Assembly: GCA_902761715.1 (NCBI GenBank) | Contig: CACWLK010000001.1 | Span: 74,899-138,898, forward strand | From: an uncultured Rhodospirillales bacterium | GTDB taxonomy: Bacteria > Pseudomonadota > Alphaproteobacteria > RF32 > CAG-239 | Length of the DNA: 64,000 nucleotides | Direction of reading: 5' to 3' | In this document: one piece after another, positions 34,421 through 43,501 of the stretch | Layout of the letters: each line of letters starts with the position of its first letter | Numbering within the stretch: position 1 is the stretch's first letter | The notes under the pieces: model-generated | Databases searched by the model: none | Told to the model about the DNA's origin: nothing | Seen by the model: the letters and a program-made list of their open reading frames with translations, nothing else | Made by a program: the position numbers and the translations under genes

Positions 34421-37060
34421 GTGAATACCGTTGCCAAAACAGAACTGCCTCGTCCTGACAAGCTTTTGCAAAAAAAGCTTATCGCTTTGGCATACACATT
34501 GGTGACCCTTACTGCATTTTTCATTGCTTTTATTATTCACCCCCGCTACCTCATGTTTTTCCTGCCGTTGATTGGCATACTAACCCTGATTTGCCTGATT
34601 CTGTCATTGCAAATTTTGCGTGTTGCGGAACAAGCCATCAACTACGGAGGCTTTGCTAATGAAATAGTGCGACAAAGTTCAAACGCCAAACGTATTGAAA
34701 CTTTTGATGGCAAAACCGTTCTTGAAAATGACAGCGCCCGAGATCTTTTTTCCGGCCAAAATATTTTATGGTTTTTGCAGCAACACCTTGCCGACAATCG
34801 CAACAACAGTGTTGCTTTTCAACAGTTAAAAAATGCCTACATCAACCTTAACCCTACCAAAATAAGTCTTTCATTACATCTCGGAGCCAACAAAGAACGT
34901 ACCTCTTGGTTCCAGATTTCTCTAAAAATTATTTCACTGCGTAAGACTGACTTTTTTCAAAAGCCTTTTCTGATTAACAAAATCCAAAAAGACACCTTTT
35001 TATATTGGAGTTTTCGTGACATAACCGCCGAACATAACATGGAACAAATTTTCCAAACCGAAAGACTTTCCATGCACGACTTTTTGGATTATCTGCCTGC
35101 CGCTTTGTACATTACCGATACAAACTATAAAATAGAATATTGTAACCATATTTTTGCCTCAAAAATCGGTAAAACTCGGGAAGAAATTATCGGCAGCGAT
35201 TTGAATGACTATATCCTGCCCAACTCCCAAACTCCGCCGAACAACTCATCTTGGAACGGCATAGTTCACTTTTTCAGTACCGATGGCAAAGACATTGAAA
35301 CCTGTATAAAACAGGAAAGTTTTCGCGAAGGCAACGAAATCAAAATTCGTGCTGCCGGAATGGCTGATTTGCCCAATGACAACGACTTGCGCGCCAAACT
35401 GCGTACCAGCACCGACGAAATCAGTTGGTTATTTGAATTTGCTCCAATCGGAATTATTTTTGCTGACCGCTTCGGTGCCATCAAAAAATGTAATAATCAG
35501 GCGGCCAAATTTGCTGATTCAACCGTTGATAAATTACAAGGCATAAATCTGATGCAACTGATCAAAAAAAATGATCAGCACACCCTGCGCCGTGAAATTG
35601 ATTATGTTTTGCAAGGACAAAAGCAACTGTCGTCAATGGAACTCACCCTAAACCCAAGCGACAAAACTGCCACCACCTATATTACCCCGATGAAACCCGT
35701 CTATTCCGGTCAAAAATCGCCGGCCGACGGCTTTGTTCTTTATATTATTGATGCAACCGAACAGAAAAACCTTGAAGTACAATTTGCTCAAGCTCAAAAA
35801 ATGCAAGCACTCGGTCAACTTGCCGGCGGTGTAGCCCATGATTTCAACAACCTGCTTACCGCAATTATCGGTTTTTGTGATTTGTTGCTACAAAGACATG
35901 GTGTCGGTGATCCGTCTTTTGCCGACCTTATACAGGTCAAAAACAACGCCAACCGAGCTGCCGGTTTGGTCAGACAATTGCTTGCTTTTTCACGCAAACA
36001 GCCGTTGCAACCTAAATATATTGACGTTACCGAAAACTTTATGGAATTGAGCCAAATGCTCAAACGTGTACTGGGCGAAAAAGTAACTCTTAAATTCCAC
36101 CACGGCGACAACTTAGGTTTTATCCGAGTCGACCCTGTACAATTCTCTCAAGTTATTATCAATCTGGCCGTCAACGCCAAAGATGCCATGAACGGCAAAG
36201 GTGTCTTAACTATTACTACCCACACCCAACGCTTGCAGGCTCCGCAAAAATTCGGCGAAGAGATTATAAAACCGGGAGATTTTGTTGTTATTGATGTTCA
36301 GGATACCGGCTGCGGAATTGCCAAAGAAAACTTGAACCGCATATTTGAGCCGTTCTTCTCTACCAAACAAAACGTCGTCGGCTCCGGCACCGGTCTCGGA
36401 CTGGCCATGGTTTATGGTATTGTCCGCCAAACTGAAGGTTTTATTAAAGTTGATAGCGTTGTTAACCAGGGAACGACTTTCTCAATTCACCTTCCCCGTT
36501 TTGAAAACAATCCCGATGCCGAAAACCGTGATACCGATGACAAACCGCGTAACGTTACTAATGCTGAAGGCACTCCGATTATTAACGTTCAGCCGCAAAA
36601 TTCAGCATCACATATGCCGATGAATCAAAAGTTTATTTTCGGTCTCAATGTATCCGCAATTGATAAAGGAATAGATGCCCAAAATCCACATGCCGGCATC
36701 AAAATTTTGTTTGTTGAAGATGAAGATTCCGTCCGCAGTTTTGCTGTTCGCGCTCTCAAGAAAAAAGGATATGATGTTACCGGTTGCAATTCTGCCGAAA
36801 ATGCGTTAGAACATCTCAAAACCGAAAAAGACTTCAATCTTTTGGTTACCGACATGGTAATGCCCGGCATGAATGGTGTTGAATTAGCTGCAATTGTCAA
36901 GGAACAAATAAAAGACATCAAGGTAATTTTGGCTTCCGGCTATTCTGAAGAAATTACACGTAGCGAATTTTCTGTTTCTAACGAATTTGAATTTTTGGCC
37001 AAACCGTTCAGCCTCGGCGACCTGACCAAAAAGATATTTGATGTATTAAACAAGGCATAA
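34421..37060 (+). CDS. cckA: CckA-like hybrid histidine kinase
   Basis: Membrane sensor kinase of 879 residues that in alphaproteobacteria controls CtrA phosphorylation through ChpT. Order: two transmembrane segments (about 25-48 and 50-70), PAS domains (about 215-300 and 330-445), DHp helix with phospho-His473 in LAGGVAHDFNNLLTAIIG, HATPase domain with NLAVNAKDAM, DTGCGIAKENLNRIFEPF and GTGLGLAMVYGI, and a C-terminal receiver with Asp811 in LLVTDMVMPGMNG. The DHp motif and hybrid architecture closely follow CckA. The GTG start has AAGG upstream. Loss of either DHp or receiver residues is not seen. Confidence 0.93.
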   Translation: MNTVAKTELPRPDKLLQKKLIALAYTLVTLTAFFIAFIIHPRYLMFFLPLIGILTLICLILSLQILRVAEQAINYGGFANEIVRQSSNAKRIETFDGKTVLENDSARDLFSGQNILWFLQQHLADNRNNSVAFQQLKNAYINLNPTKISLSLHLGANKERTSWFQISLKIISLRKTDFFQKPFLINKIQKDTFLYWSFRDITAEHNMEQIFQTERLSMHDFLDYLPAALYITDTNYKIEYCNHIFASKIGKTREEIIGSDLNDYILPNSQTPPNNSSWNGIVHFFSTDGKDIETCIKQESFREGNEIKIRAAGMADLPNDNDLRAKLRTSTDEISWLFEFAPIGIIFADRFGAIKKCNNQAAKFADSTVDKLQGINLMQLIKKNDQHTLRREIDYVLQGQKQLSSMELTLNPSDKTATTYITPMKPVYSGQKSPADGFVLYIIDATEQKNLEVQFAQAQKMQALGQLAGGVAHDFNNLLTAIIGFCDLLLQRHGVGDPSFADLIQVKNNANRAAGLVRQLLAFSRKQPLQPKYIDVTENFMELSQMLKRVLGEKVTLKFHHGDNLGFIRVDPVQFSQVIINLAVNAKDAMNGKGVLTITTHTQRLQAPQKFGEEIIKPGDFVVIDVQDTGCGIAKENLNRIFEPFFSTKQNVVGSGTGLGLAMVYGIVRQTEGFIKVDSVVNQGTTFSIHLPRFENNPDAENRDTDDKPRNVTNAEGTPIINVQPQNSASHMPMNQKFIFGLNVSAIDKGIDAQNPHAGIKILFVEDEDSVRSFAVRALKKKGYDVTGCNSAENALEHLKTEKDFNLLVTDMVMPGMNGVELAAIVKEQIKDIKVILASGYSEEITRSEFSVSNEFEFLAKPFSLGDLTKKIFDVLNKA

Positions 37061-37062
37061 AC

Positions 37063-37791
37063 ATGAATAAAAAACAAAACATACATCAACTTCCGCTTGA
37101 GTTTGCACACCGCCCTTTCTTAGGACGTGAAGATTTCATTAAATCATCATGCAATGCCGAAGCCTTGGAAATGGTTGAATTATGGCCGCAATGGCCTGCA
37201 TTCGGCTTGTGTATCTACGGACCGGAAAATTGCGGAAAAACTCATCTGACACACATATTTGAAGAAACCGTTGCCCTCAAAACCAACAAGCCTTACCACC
37301 TTCCTCGTCTTGAGGCCGCAAGCATCAATTTGGACATTATTCACCAACTGTACGAACAGAACAAATGCCTTATTGTTGAAAACCTATGCCCTGAAATTGA
37401 TGAAGAAGCCATGTTTCACCTTTTTAACCTTTATCGTGACCAAGGCGGATACATTCTCTTTACTTCCAACATCGCACCGGCCAGAATTCCATTTAAATTG
37501 CCTGATTTAAGTTCCCGTCTCAAAATGATTCCCGCCATCGGCATCAGCGAACCCGATGACGAGCTTTTGTCCGCACTGATTATTAAATTGTTTATGGATC
37601 GTCAAATCACAATTTCACGAGAAATAATCAATTATATTTTAGTCAACATGCATCGCTCATTCAGCTATGCCCATAAACTTGTTGAAGAAATTGATAACGT
37701 TTCACTTTCATACAAACGAGCTGTTTCAATACCTATTGTCAAAGAAGCAATAAGCAATCTGTCTCAACATCGACAAGGCGAACTTTTCTAA
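37063..37791 (+). CDS. hdaA: HdaA-like DnaA regulator
   Basis: A 242-residue AAA+ protein of the DnaA/Hda group. It begins with IHQLPLEF (about 7-14), a beta-clamp-binding QLxLF-type motif, followed by a Walker A-like GPENCGKT (53-60), a weak Walker B region (CLIVENL) and sensor II-like RSFSYAHKLVEEID. It lacks the DnaA DNA-binding domain. Hda recruits to the sliding clamp and stimulates DnaA-ATP hydrolysis, limiting replication initiation. It follows cckA by 2 bp, an operon-like spacing, putting two cell-cycle regulators together. The protein ends QHRQGELF. Confidence 0.85.
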   Translation: MNKKQNIHQLPLEFAHRPFLGREDFIKSSCNAEALEMVELWPQWPAFGLCIYGPENCGKTHLTHIFEETVALKTNKPYHLPRLEAASINLDIIHQLYEQNKCLIVENLCPEIDEEAMFHLFNLYRDQGGYILFTSNIAPARIPFKLPDLSSRLKMIPAIGISEPDDELLSALIIKLFMDRQITISREIINYILVNMHRSFSYAHKLVEEIDNVSLSYKRAVSIPIVKEAISNLSQHRQGELF

Positions 37792-37793
37792 AA

Positions 37794-38297
37794 TTACGCC
37801 ATTGATACATTTTGTTCAAAATGAAGATTTTCCGTATTATGGCTTTCTGCTACTTCCGTTTCCTGAAAATATTGCGCCAGCTCACGCTTAAAAACGTCAG
37901 CTCTTCCCCAGCCCCGTTCCATATAAATTGACATAGCAATATAGAGTGTCTCCTCAATGGTCGGATGACTGTTAATCAGCAAATTAAGTTTACGGATAAT
38001 TTTATCTTTGTATTTATAATTATCTTCGCCAAAATTGTTCAAACCGACAAGTCTGGTTTGAATTTCATTTACGGCTTTTGCATTATAATCGATTCTCAGT
38101 CTGGCCAACTTTCCATGATATTTAGCCACTGCATCAAAATCTGATATTCGATCAAGAACAGACATAAGGTTAGTTTTGGGATAATATGAAGAAGCAATAT
38201 TTTTCAATGTTTCAAACATCAAACCTTTGCTTTCCGCTTTTTCCAAATCGATAAGAAAAAATTCGCCAAGCGTCTTTTGCATAACATCGTGTAGCAT
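37794..38297 (-). CDS. Hypothetical protein, 167 aa
   Basis: A 167-residue helical soluble protein with no signal peptide, preceded by AAGGAG. Visible segments are SSYYPKTNLMSVLDRISDFDAVAKY and RKLNLLINSHPTIEETLYIAMSIYMERGWGRAD. No motifs indicate catalysis. It converges with hdaA, 2 bp away. Function unknown. Confidence 0.7.
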   Translation of the reverse strand: MLHDVMQKTLGEFFLIDLEKAESKGLMFETLKNIASSYYPKTNLMSVLDRISDFDAVAKYHGKLARLRIDYNAKAVNEIQTRLVGLNNFGEDNYKYKDKIIRKLNLLINSHPTIEETLYIAMSIYMERGWGRADVFKRELAQYFQETEVAESHNTENLHFEQNVSMA

Positions 38298-38441
38298 CTT
38301 TTTTCTCCTTATAATAATTACCTTATATCATATTTTTAATATACCATATTTTACCTCTTTTAACAAGAAGTATTTGATAATTTCAAATAAACATTTGCCT
38401 ATTTTCATGCATAATCCTATATTACACCAAAAGGGGAAAAA

Positions 38442-39125
38442 ATGAGTAATTTATGCCTGTCATCAGAAACATATAAAATCGATGTCAACGACATTGCGAT
38501 TCTGCCGGATAACGAACTTGCGGAAAAATACAAAAATCGCAAAAAAGTTGTTGTTATGATTGGTGATTTGGAGAACGGCATCAATGACACCCTGCTTTGC
38601 GGACGCAGTATTGTTGAAAAAGCCATACACGAACACAAACAATATGTTCCGGTCAGACTGGTTTTCAAAACTAGCATAAAACGTTACGATCTGATAACCC
38701 CTTTTATCAAAAAACTTCGTGGCAAATACAAAATTTGGTCATCAAACATTTATCACATTGATCCCCGCGAAATCAGACGCATGAAAATTGAGCGCAGTTT
38801 TCGTGATAAAAACAGCGCATATACTTTTTCAAACCCGCTGTACCGCTATTCGGAAAGCGAGCGCAAAAAACGCTATGAAACACTGTATAACAGCATGAAA
38901 AAAGGTTATGACGACAATTATCCGATTGAAATCATGCTGTTGCGTATGTTGGGGATAAAAGACACTGTCAACAACGGGCACCACCGCATGGGAATTGCCT
39001 TGGAATGCAATCTTCCGCAAATCGCCGTCAATTTTTCGGCCGCCGGACAAGCTCCGTACATCTTACGTCCTTTGCTGAAAATTATTGCTGATATTGCAAT
39101 TCGGATTAAGCAAAAGCGCAAATAG
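38442..39125 (+). CDS. Hypothetical protein with ParB/sulfiredoxin-like NGHHR motif
   Basis: A 227-residue protein, ATG preceded by AAGGGG. Near the C-terminus, PIEIMLLRMLGIKDTVNNGHHR-type sequence (about 161-182) followed by MGIALE resembles the D/NG-H-R motif of the ParB/sulfiredoxin superfamily, where a beta strand, a loop and NGxHR bind nucleotide or nucleic acid. The N-terminal 150 residues are basic and unassigned (RREIRRMKIERSF region). It has no membrane segment. The match is by eye and remote, so the family is a hypothesis. It converges with the G1P dehydrogenase gene (3-bp gap). Confidence 0.7.
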   Translation: MSNLCLSSETYKIDVNDIAILPDNELAEKYKNRKKVVVMIGDLENGINDTLLCGRSIVEKAIHEHKQYVPVRLVFKTSIKRYDLITPFIKKLRGKYKIWSSNIYHIDPREIRRMKIERSFRDKNSAYTFSNPLYRYSESERKKRYETLYNSMKKGYDDNYPIEIMLLRMLGIKDTVNNGHHRMGIALECNLPQIAVNFSAAGQAPYILRPLLKIIADIAIRIKQKRK

Positions 39126-39128
39126 ACG

Positions 39129-40202
39129 CTACACAATCAACTTATGTAAAATTTTATCTTCGCTGATTAACTGTACGGCACGCTCAAAACTGCCCTCATC
39201 AGAAAGAACCGTATAATAGTTATTTTTTATTGACGGAGCCAATTTCAGCGCCTCAACAAACTCCTTTTTACTAAGCGGTTTTTCTGCCACAAAGTCAAAA
39301 AATCCGACCTGTTGCAAAACATCACGCAACCCCGAAGTTGCAACATTATTTTGCAAGAGTGAGCACAAATAACTTGCCACCCCGACTTGCACACCATGCA
39401 ACTGCGGATGTTCCGAAATTTGATCCAACGCATGAGAAATCAAGTGTTCAGAACCGCTTGCCGGACGTGATGTACCGGCAATTTCCATAGCAATACCGCT
39501 GTATAGTAACGAATTAACCAAACTGCGTTGAAACTGCGGACTGTCAATATCGCTGCTATGCCGCAAATAAAGCAAGTCCAATGAGTTATATGATAGCATT
39601 GAGGCAAAATCATTATACTTTTCATAACCTTTCAAAAAAGCCTGTTTCCAATCCCACAATGCACTTATTTTGGAAAGCATATCTCCGATTCCCGAATAGG
39701 TAAAAGCCTTCGGACATGCGGCAATAACGTCCAAATCAACCACCACACCGAACGGAATTGAAGATTTTACCGTTTTTCGTGCTCCGTTTACGGTCAGAGA
39801 TGATGTTGGGGAACAAAAGCCGTCATTTGACATTGAGCTCGGCACGCTTATATACGGCAATCTCAACAAATATGCTGTATATTTTGCAAAATCCAAAGCC
39901 TTTCCTCCACCGATTCCCAAAACAGCCTTTACCGTAGTCGGCAAATTGAACGTTGCTTTTGTAATATCTTCCAGAGCAATAGTATTAACTGTTTGCTCGT
40001 GTACAATTTTAATTCCGTGTTCATTAATGCCGAAATAAAATTTATCTCCCAACAAATGCGACATACCTTCGCCCCAAAAAACAGCAACTTCGGTCATATC
40101 TTTATCAAACAGATATTTACCGATTTTAGCAATTTTTCCGTTACCTATTTTCAATAAATACGGAATGTTAATTTGTCTGTTAATTATCTGCTGATATTTC
40201 AT
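39129..40202 (-). CDS. sn-Glycerol-1-phosphate dehydrogenase-like protein
   Basis: A 357-residue iron-containing-alcohol-dehydrogenase superfamily member of the G1P dehydrogenase branch (EgsA/AraM), which reduces dihydroxyacetone phosphate to sn-glycerol-1-phosphate. Features: the NAD-binding GIGGGKALDFAKYTA (about 95-109), VPSSMSNDGFCSP with a family-typical PSSxSND/DG motif, and metal ligands expected in SGIGDMLSK (Asp), GSEHLISHAL (His) and HPQLHGVQVG (His). ATG 40202 is preceded by GGAAGGA and overlaps the HAD gene's stop by 4 bp (ATGA), implying translational coupling. The upstream extension to 40280 is rejected. No archaeal-type prenyl-transferase is seen in the window, so the fate of G1P is unknown. 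Confidence 0.85.
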   Translation of the reverse strand: MKYQQIINRQINIPYLLKIGNGKIAKIGKYLFDKDMTEVAVFWGEGMSHLLGDKFYFGINEHGIKIVHEQTVNTIALEDITKATFNLPTTVKAVLGIGGGKALDFAKYTAYLLRLPYISVPSSMSNDGFCSPTSSLTVNGARKTVKSSIPFGVVVDLDVIAACPKAFTYSGIGDMLSKISALWDWKQAFLKGYEKYNDFASMLSYNSLDLLYLRHSSDIDSPQFQRSLVNSLLYSGIAMEIAGTSRPASGSEHLISHALDQISEHPQLHGVQVGVASYLCSLLQNNVATSGLRDVLQQVGFFDFVAEKPLSKKEFVEALKLAPSIKNNYYTVLSDEGSFERAVQLISEDKILHKLIV

Positions 40203-40849
40203 TTGATTTTTCCTTCCATAAATTTTTGCACTTGAGCAAAATTTTCCAATTTTTCGCATTGGACGTTGTTTTCCACACATTTGTCATACAACATTGTCCT
40301 TGCAAACACCTTATCTGCCAGAGCCGCCGCCTCTGCATCAGGCAAACCGTCTCCGCAATAAACAACTTTATATCCCTTATTTTGCCAATCTTTGACAATA
40401 GCTGCCTTTGACACACCGAGATTTTCATCAAAATATTCTTTATTAGGTATCATTTGCAACCCGTTTTCAACCGAATATTTTCCTTTGTTACTTACCAACT
40501 TTATTTTATAAAACTTTATCTCTTTTTGCATAAGCACGTTTATATAATAATCGTTTCCGGCACTGCAAATCGTAACCGGAATATTTTGTGTTTTGCACCA
40601 TTCCGCCAACTTGAAAAATGACTGATCAAGATTTATGGTTTTAATAAATTTATCCAACTCGTTTTTCTCAATATGCAAATTTCCGAACATTTCCGCCAGG
40701 GCAACAAAGTGTTTTTTTCTCCCCGCCAAAAATTCTCTCCACGGACTGAGCATTTTGTCATCAAAATATTTATCGGCAACGTAATAAAAAAAATCTTTAT
40801 CACTTATTGTACCGTCAAAATCCGAAACCAACGTCCACTTTTTATTCAT
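40199..40849 (-). CDS. HAD-family phosphatase, MtnX/SerB-like
   Basis: A 216-residue haloacid-dehalogenase hydrolase with motif I SDFDGTISDKD (8-18; nucleophile Asp), motif II VTICSAGNDYY, a Lys in the helix before motif III, and motif III VVYCGDGLPDAEAA. The cap region between I and II (FFYYVADKYFDDKM) is the helical C1 type of MtnX and phosphoserine phosphatases. It removes phosphate from a small metabolite; its coupling to a G1P dehydrogenase (4-bp ATGA overlap) suggests glycerol-1-phosphate or a related polyol phosphate as substrate, by inference only. Cytoplasmic. Confidence 0.85.
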   Translation of the reverse strand: MNKKWTLVSDFDGTISDKDFFYYVADKYFDDKMLSPWREFLAGRKKHFVALAEMFGNLHIEKNELDKFIKTINLDQSFFKLAEWCKTQNIPVTICSAGNDYYINVLMQKEIKFYKIKLVSNKGKYSVENGLQMIPNKEYFDENLGVSKAAIVKDWQNKGYKVVYCGDGLPDAEAAALADKVFARTMLYDKCVENNVQCEKLENFAQVQKFMEGKIK

Positions 40850-40936
40850 AAAAACAACCTGCTAAAAACTCTTTACAATTAACCACGCATTATATATCCT
40901 GTAGAAAATATATTTTAGGAAAAATTTACAAAAAAA

Positions 40937-41965
40937 ATGTTAATGCTTATCATATTTGCCTGCTCGGCAATTCTTATCTCTTTTTTATGTTCAATATTAG
41001 AAGCCACCTTGCTTTCGATTACCCCCAGTTTCATTGCCCACCTGCAAGAAACCAACCCTCGTCTTTATGCCCGCCTTTATAAACTTAAACATAATATGGA
41101 TACTCCGCTGGCCTCTATCCTTACACTCAATACTATTGCCAACACCATTGGAGCCGCCGGCGTGGGCGCACAAGTAACGGCCATCTACGGGCAAGCTTAC
41201 TTGGGCATTGCCTCCGGTATCATGACTTTGTCGATTCTGATTATCTCTGAAATTCTTCCCAAGAGCATCGGCGCCAAATATTGGAAACAAATTGCTCCTT
41301 TCATGGCCTCAATAGTCGGTGTTTTAGTAATTGTCCTAAAACCTCTTCTTTATATCTCTGATTTTATCATGGGCTGGTTTTCCAGTACCGAGGACACCTC
41401 AACACTTAAAGAAGAAATCAGCGCCCTCTCACGTATGGCACAAGAAGAAGAAGTCATCAGCGACAATCAATACCGTATGATTAAAAACACCATCAACCTC
41501 TCTCAAGTTTATGTTGAAGACATCATGACACCGCGTACCGTTGTCCACTCCGTAAAGCCCGGAATGACTATCAAAGAGTTTGATGAATTTTTGCAAACCA
41601 CCCCTTTTTCTCGGTTTCCGATCATTGATGAAGACAAGCAACTTTACAAAGGCTATATTCACAAATCAAACTCATTCAAAGCCGATGATCACGACACTGT
41701 TGACCAATATGCACGCCCTATGCGCAGTTTTGGTCCTGAGGCCAAAATTGAGGACGTTTTATCCACCATGCTCAAAGACCGCAATCATATTGTTTTGGTC
41801 GTTGATCCCTACGGCAACTGGATTGGTATCGTGACCCTTGAAGATATTATTGAAACCATTCTCGGCAAAGAAATCGTTGACGAAAGCGACCAAGTTGCCG
41901 ACATGCGTTTATACGCCAAATTAAAGTGGAAAAAGAAACGCGAACAAAAAGGCTTAAAAATCTAG
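40937..41965 (+). CDS. CNNM/CorC-type membrane transporter (DUF21-CBS)
   Basis: A 342-residue hemolysin/CorC-like protein. The N-terminal DUF21 domain has hydrophobic helices (about 3-20, 57-80, 83-100, 113-133) with the conserved TLNTIANTIGAAGVG and EILPKSIG, and the C-terminal part has two CBS-type nucleotide-binding repeats beginning VEDIMTPRTVV and then VDPYGNWIGIVTLEDIIETILG. The family handles divalent cation efflux/homeostasis (Mg2+, Co2+). The terminal CorC/HlyC domain is missing, as in many shortened homologues. An AGGA lies somewhat far upstream of the ATG, so the start is less certain. Confidence 0.9.
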   Translation: MLMLIIFACSAILISFLCSILEATLLSITPSFIAHLQETNPRLYARLYKLKHNMDTPLASILTLNTIANTIGAAGVGAQVTAIYGQAYLGIASGIMTLSILIISEILPKSIGAKYWKQIAPFMASIVGVLVIVLKPLLYISDFIMGWFSSTEDTSTLKEEISALSRMAQEEEVISDNQYRMIKNTINLSQVYVEDIMTPRTVVHSVKPGMTIKEFDEFLQTTPFSRFPIIDEDKQLYKGYIHKSNSFKADDHDTVDQYARPMRSFGPEAKIEDVLSTMLKDRNHIVLVVDPYGNWIGIVTLEDIIETILGKEIVDESDQVADMRLYAKLKWKKKREQKGLKI

Positions 41966-41966
41966 G

Positions 41967-42422
41967 CTACTTTGCGTTCATAACTACCCAGGTAATACCG
42001 GCAAGAAGCGCACCGAAAGCACCTACGACATAATAATCATAGTTTTCTCGTGGCACAAATGAAGTCGGATAGTCTGAATATTTTATCACATTAGGCATAG
42101 ACATAAAACTCTCATACCTTCCGCGATCAAGATAATTGACACACATCGGATGAACTGAGGCACCGGCTTTAATAAAAGTATTATATGCCATAACATCGCC
42201 ATGTTTAATTGCAACACATATTCCGCTGTCGCCACTGCGGTCCGGAGCATCCAAATCCAGACCTCTCTCGGCCGCTGACAACAAGGAACCTAAATTTCCG
42301 CTGGCTGCCAACCCGTACATTTGACCGAAATCAGCCGGTGGCAATTTGCGTGCAAAGGCATTCATCGGTAATAATGACATTACCAGTGAACAGCAAACAA
42401 CCGATGATATAATACGCCTCAT
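41967..42422 (-). CDS. Secreted or membrane-anchored protein with ankyrin-like segment
   Basis: A 151-residue protein. The ATG at 42422 has GGAGAG 4 bp upstream and gives a clean signal peptide ending MNAFA. Residues about 35-85 (YGLAASGNLGSLLSAAERGLDLDAPDRSG, then KHGDVMAYNTFIKAGASV) follow an ankyrin-repeat rhythm. A C-terminal hydrophobic helix (VGAFGALLAGITWVVM) suggests membrane anchoring. Function unknown. It converges with the CNNM-type gene with 1 bp between stops. Confidence 0.75.
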   Translation of the reverse strand: MRRIISSVVCCSLVMSLLPMNAFARKLPPADFGQMYGLAASGNLGSLLSAAERGLDLDAPDRSGDSGICVAIKHGDVMAYNTFIKAGASVHPMCVNYLDRGRYESFMSMPNVIKYSDYPTSFVPRENYDYYVVGAFGALLAGITWVVMNAK

Positions 42423-42496
42423 TTTTCTCTCCATATGCTCCAGTCTAACAGTCAACATCAGCCTAAATCAAGATAAAAAATCAAGATGTTAAATAC

Positions 42497-43309
42497 TTAT
42501 ACAAATCTTTTTAGATAATCTTTCAGATAACTCTTCAATTTGTCATTTAACACTTGATCATCACAATACTGCTCAAATATTGCAAACATTTTGTCCGGTA
42601 GGTTCAGTTTTTCACAAAATACTACCGAGCTTTTATAGTTCAAATCAAAATACCAACTCAAAAAAGCCAAAATATAATCGGGTACACTTTTTCTAAGGCT
42701 GTAATCTACCGTTTTATTATCGTAAAAATCGTGCAATATCGGCTCAGTCGGCTTTTTTTCAGAATAATCTACTTTATCCGGCGACGGCAAAAATAATTCC
42801 AAATATTTTTCACGTTCCTCGCACACAATATTAAAGTTAGCAATTTTATCCGCATCACGTACCAACCAAAAAATGTGCTCCACCTGATCGCGCAAATTTT
42901 CATCTTTGAGCGCCAAATAACTTTCATCTTCATAAAAGCACTCTTTAACATGCCCATGATGTTTAATCGCAAAAGCCACCAACCATTCGTCATATTCGGA
43001 CATTTCTTTCAGCTTTTCATACGCTCTTTCACCGTGGTCAATTTTTATTCCTTCTAAAAACCTTCGGGTTATTTCCTCAAAACGCGCCACATCATGCAAC
43101 AACAAAGCTGTCTTAGCGGCATCAATAACATCATCTGGCTGCTTTTGGAACCACGGCTCATGTTTTATAATAAAATTTCCCGCTCCCAAAACCTGACGTG
43201 AGTGCACCCATTTTTCAGTTGTATAATTAACATAAAAATTGTCTTTTTTTACTACTTGAAGACATTTTTCATATTCTGATTTCAAAAGTAATTTTGCTTG
43301 TTCTAACAT
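42497..43309 (-). CDS. HD-domain phosphohydrolase
   Basis: A 270-residue metal-dependent phosphohydrolase. The HD signature is seen as H36 in [13 protein letters not shown]72-D73 in [20 protein letters not shown] and a later KHHGH, and a distal DADK (RDADKI). HD enzymes hydrolyse nucleotides or (p)ppGpp-like phosphodiesters; no second domain reveals the substrate. GAGGGA lies before the ATG. It diverges from recA across 190 bp. Confidence 0.88.
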   Translation of the reverse strand: MLEQAKLLLKSEYEKCLQVVKKDNFYVNYTTEKWVHSRQVLGAGNFIIKHEPWFQKQPDDVIDAAKTALLLHDVARFEEITRRFLEGIKIDHGERAYEKLKEMSEYDEWLVAFAIKHHGHVKECFYEDESYLALKDENLRDQVEHIFWLVRDADKIANFNIVCEEREKYLELFLPSPDKVDYSEKKPTEPILHDFYDNKTVDYSLRKSVPDYILAFLSWYFDLNYKSSVVFCEKLNLPDKMFAIFEQYCDDQVLNDKLKSYLKDYLKRFV

Positions 43310-43380
43310 TGTAAATCCCTCATTTGCACCAACTTACACCGCTTGTATTATTTTAAAGTTAAAATTTTTGAAAAAAACAC

Positions 43381-43409
43381 TTGCAAAAAGAACAAAAATA
43401 GAACAATAT
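43381..43409 (+). promoter_or_regulatory. recA promoter
   Basis: TTGCAA (43381-43386), 17-bp spacer, CAATAT (43404-43409). The SOS box lies within the spacer, as expected for a LexA-repressed promoter. Confidence 0.55.
43390..43404 (+). promoter_or_regulatory. Alphaproteobacterial SOS box (LexA operator)
   Basis: GAAC-AAAAATA-GAAC, an exact direct repeat with a 7-bp spacer, which is the LexA recognition pattern in alphaproteobacteria. It sits inside the recA promoter. Confidence 0.85.
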
Positions 43410-43501
43410 TATTTCATCGGATAAGTCAAAGTCATAATTTGTATTTTGTACCAAATTGTCAGATAGTTAAAACAGTTAATTATAATACGAAAGAAAAACA
43501 C

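Noticed and set aside
35266-36430. Minus-strand ORFs inside cckA
   Set aside because: The plus-strand frame is a full-length hybrid kinase with all motifs, so these are shadows.
43343-43501. 53-residue N-terminal extension of RecA
   Set aside because: It would run through the SOS box and promoter; RecA begins at [13 protein letters not shown].
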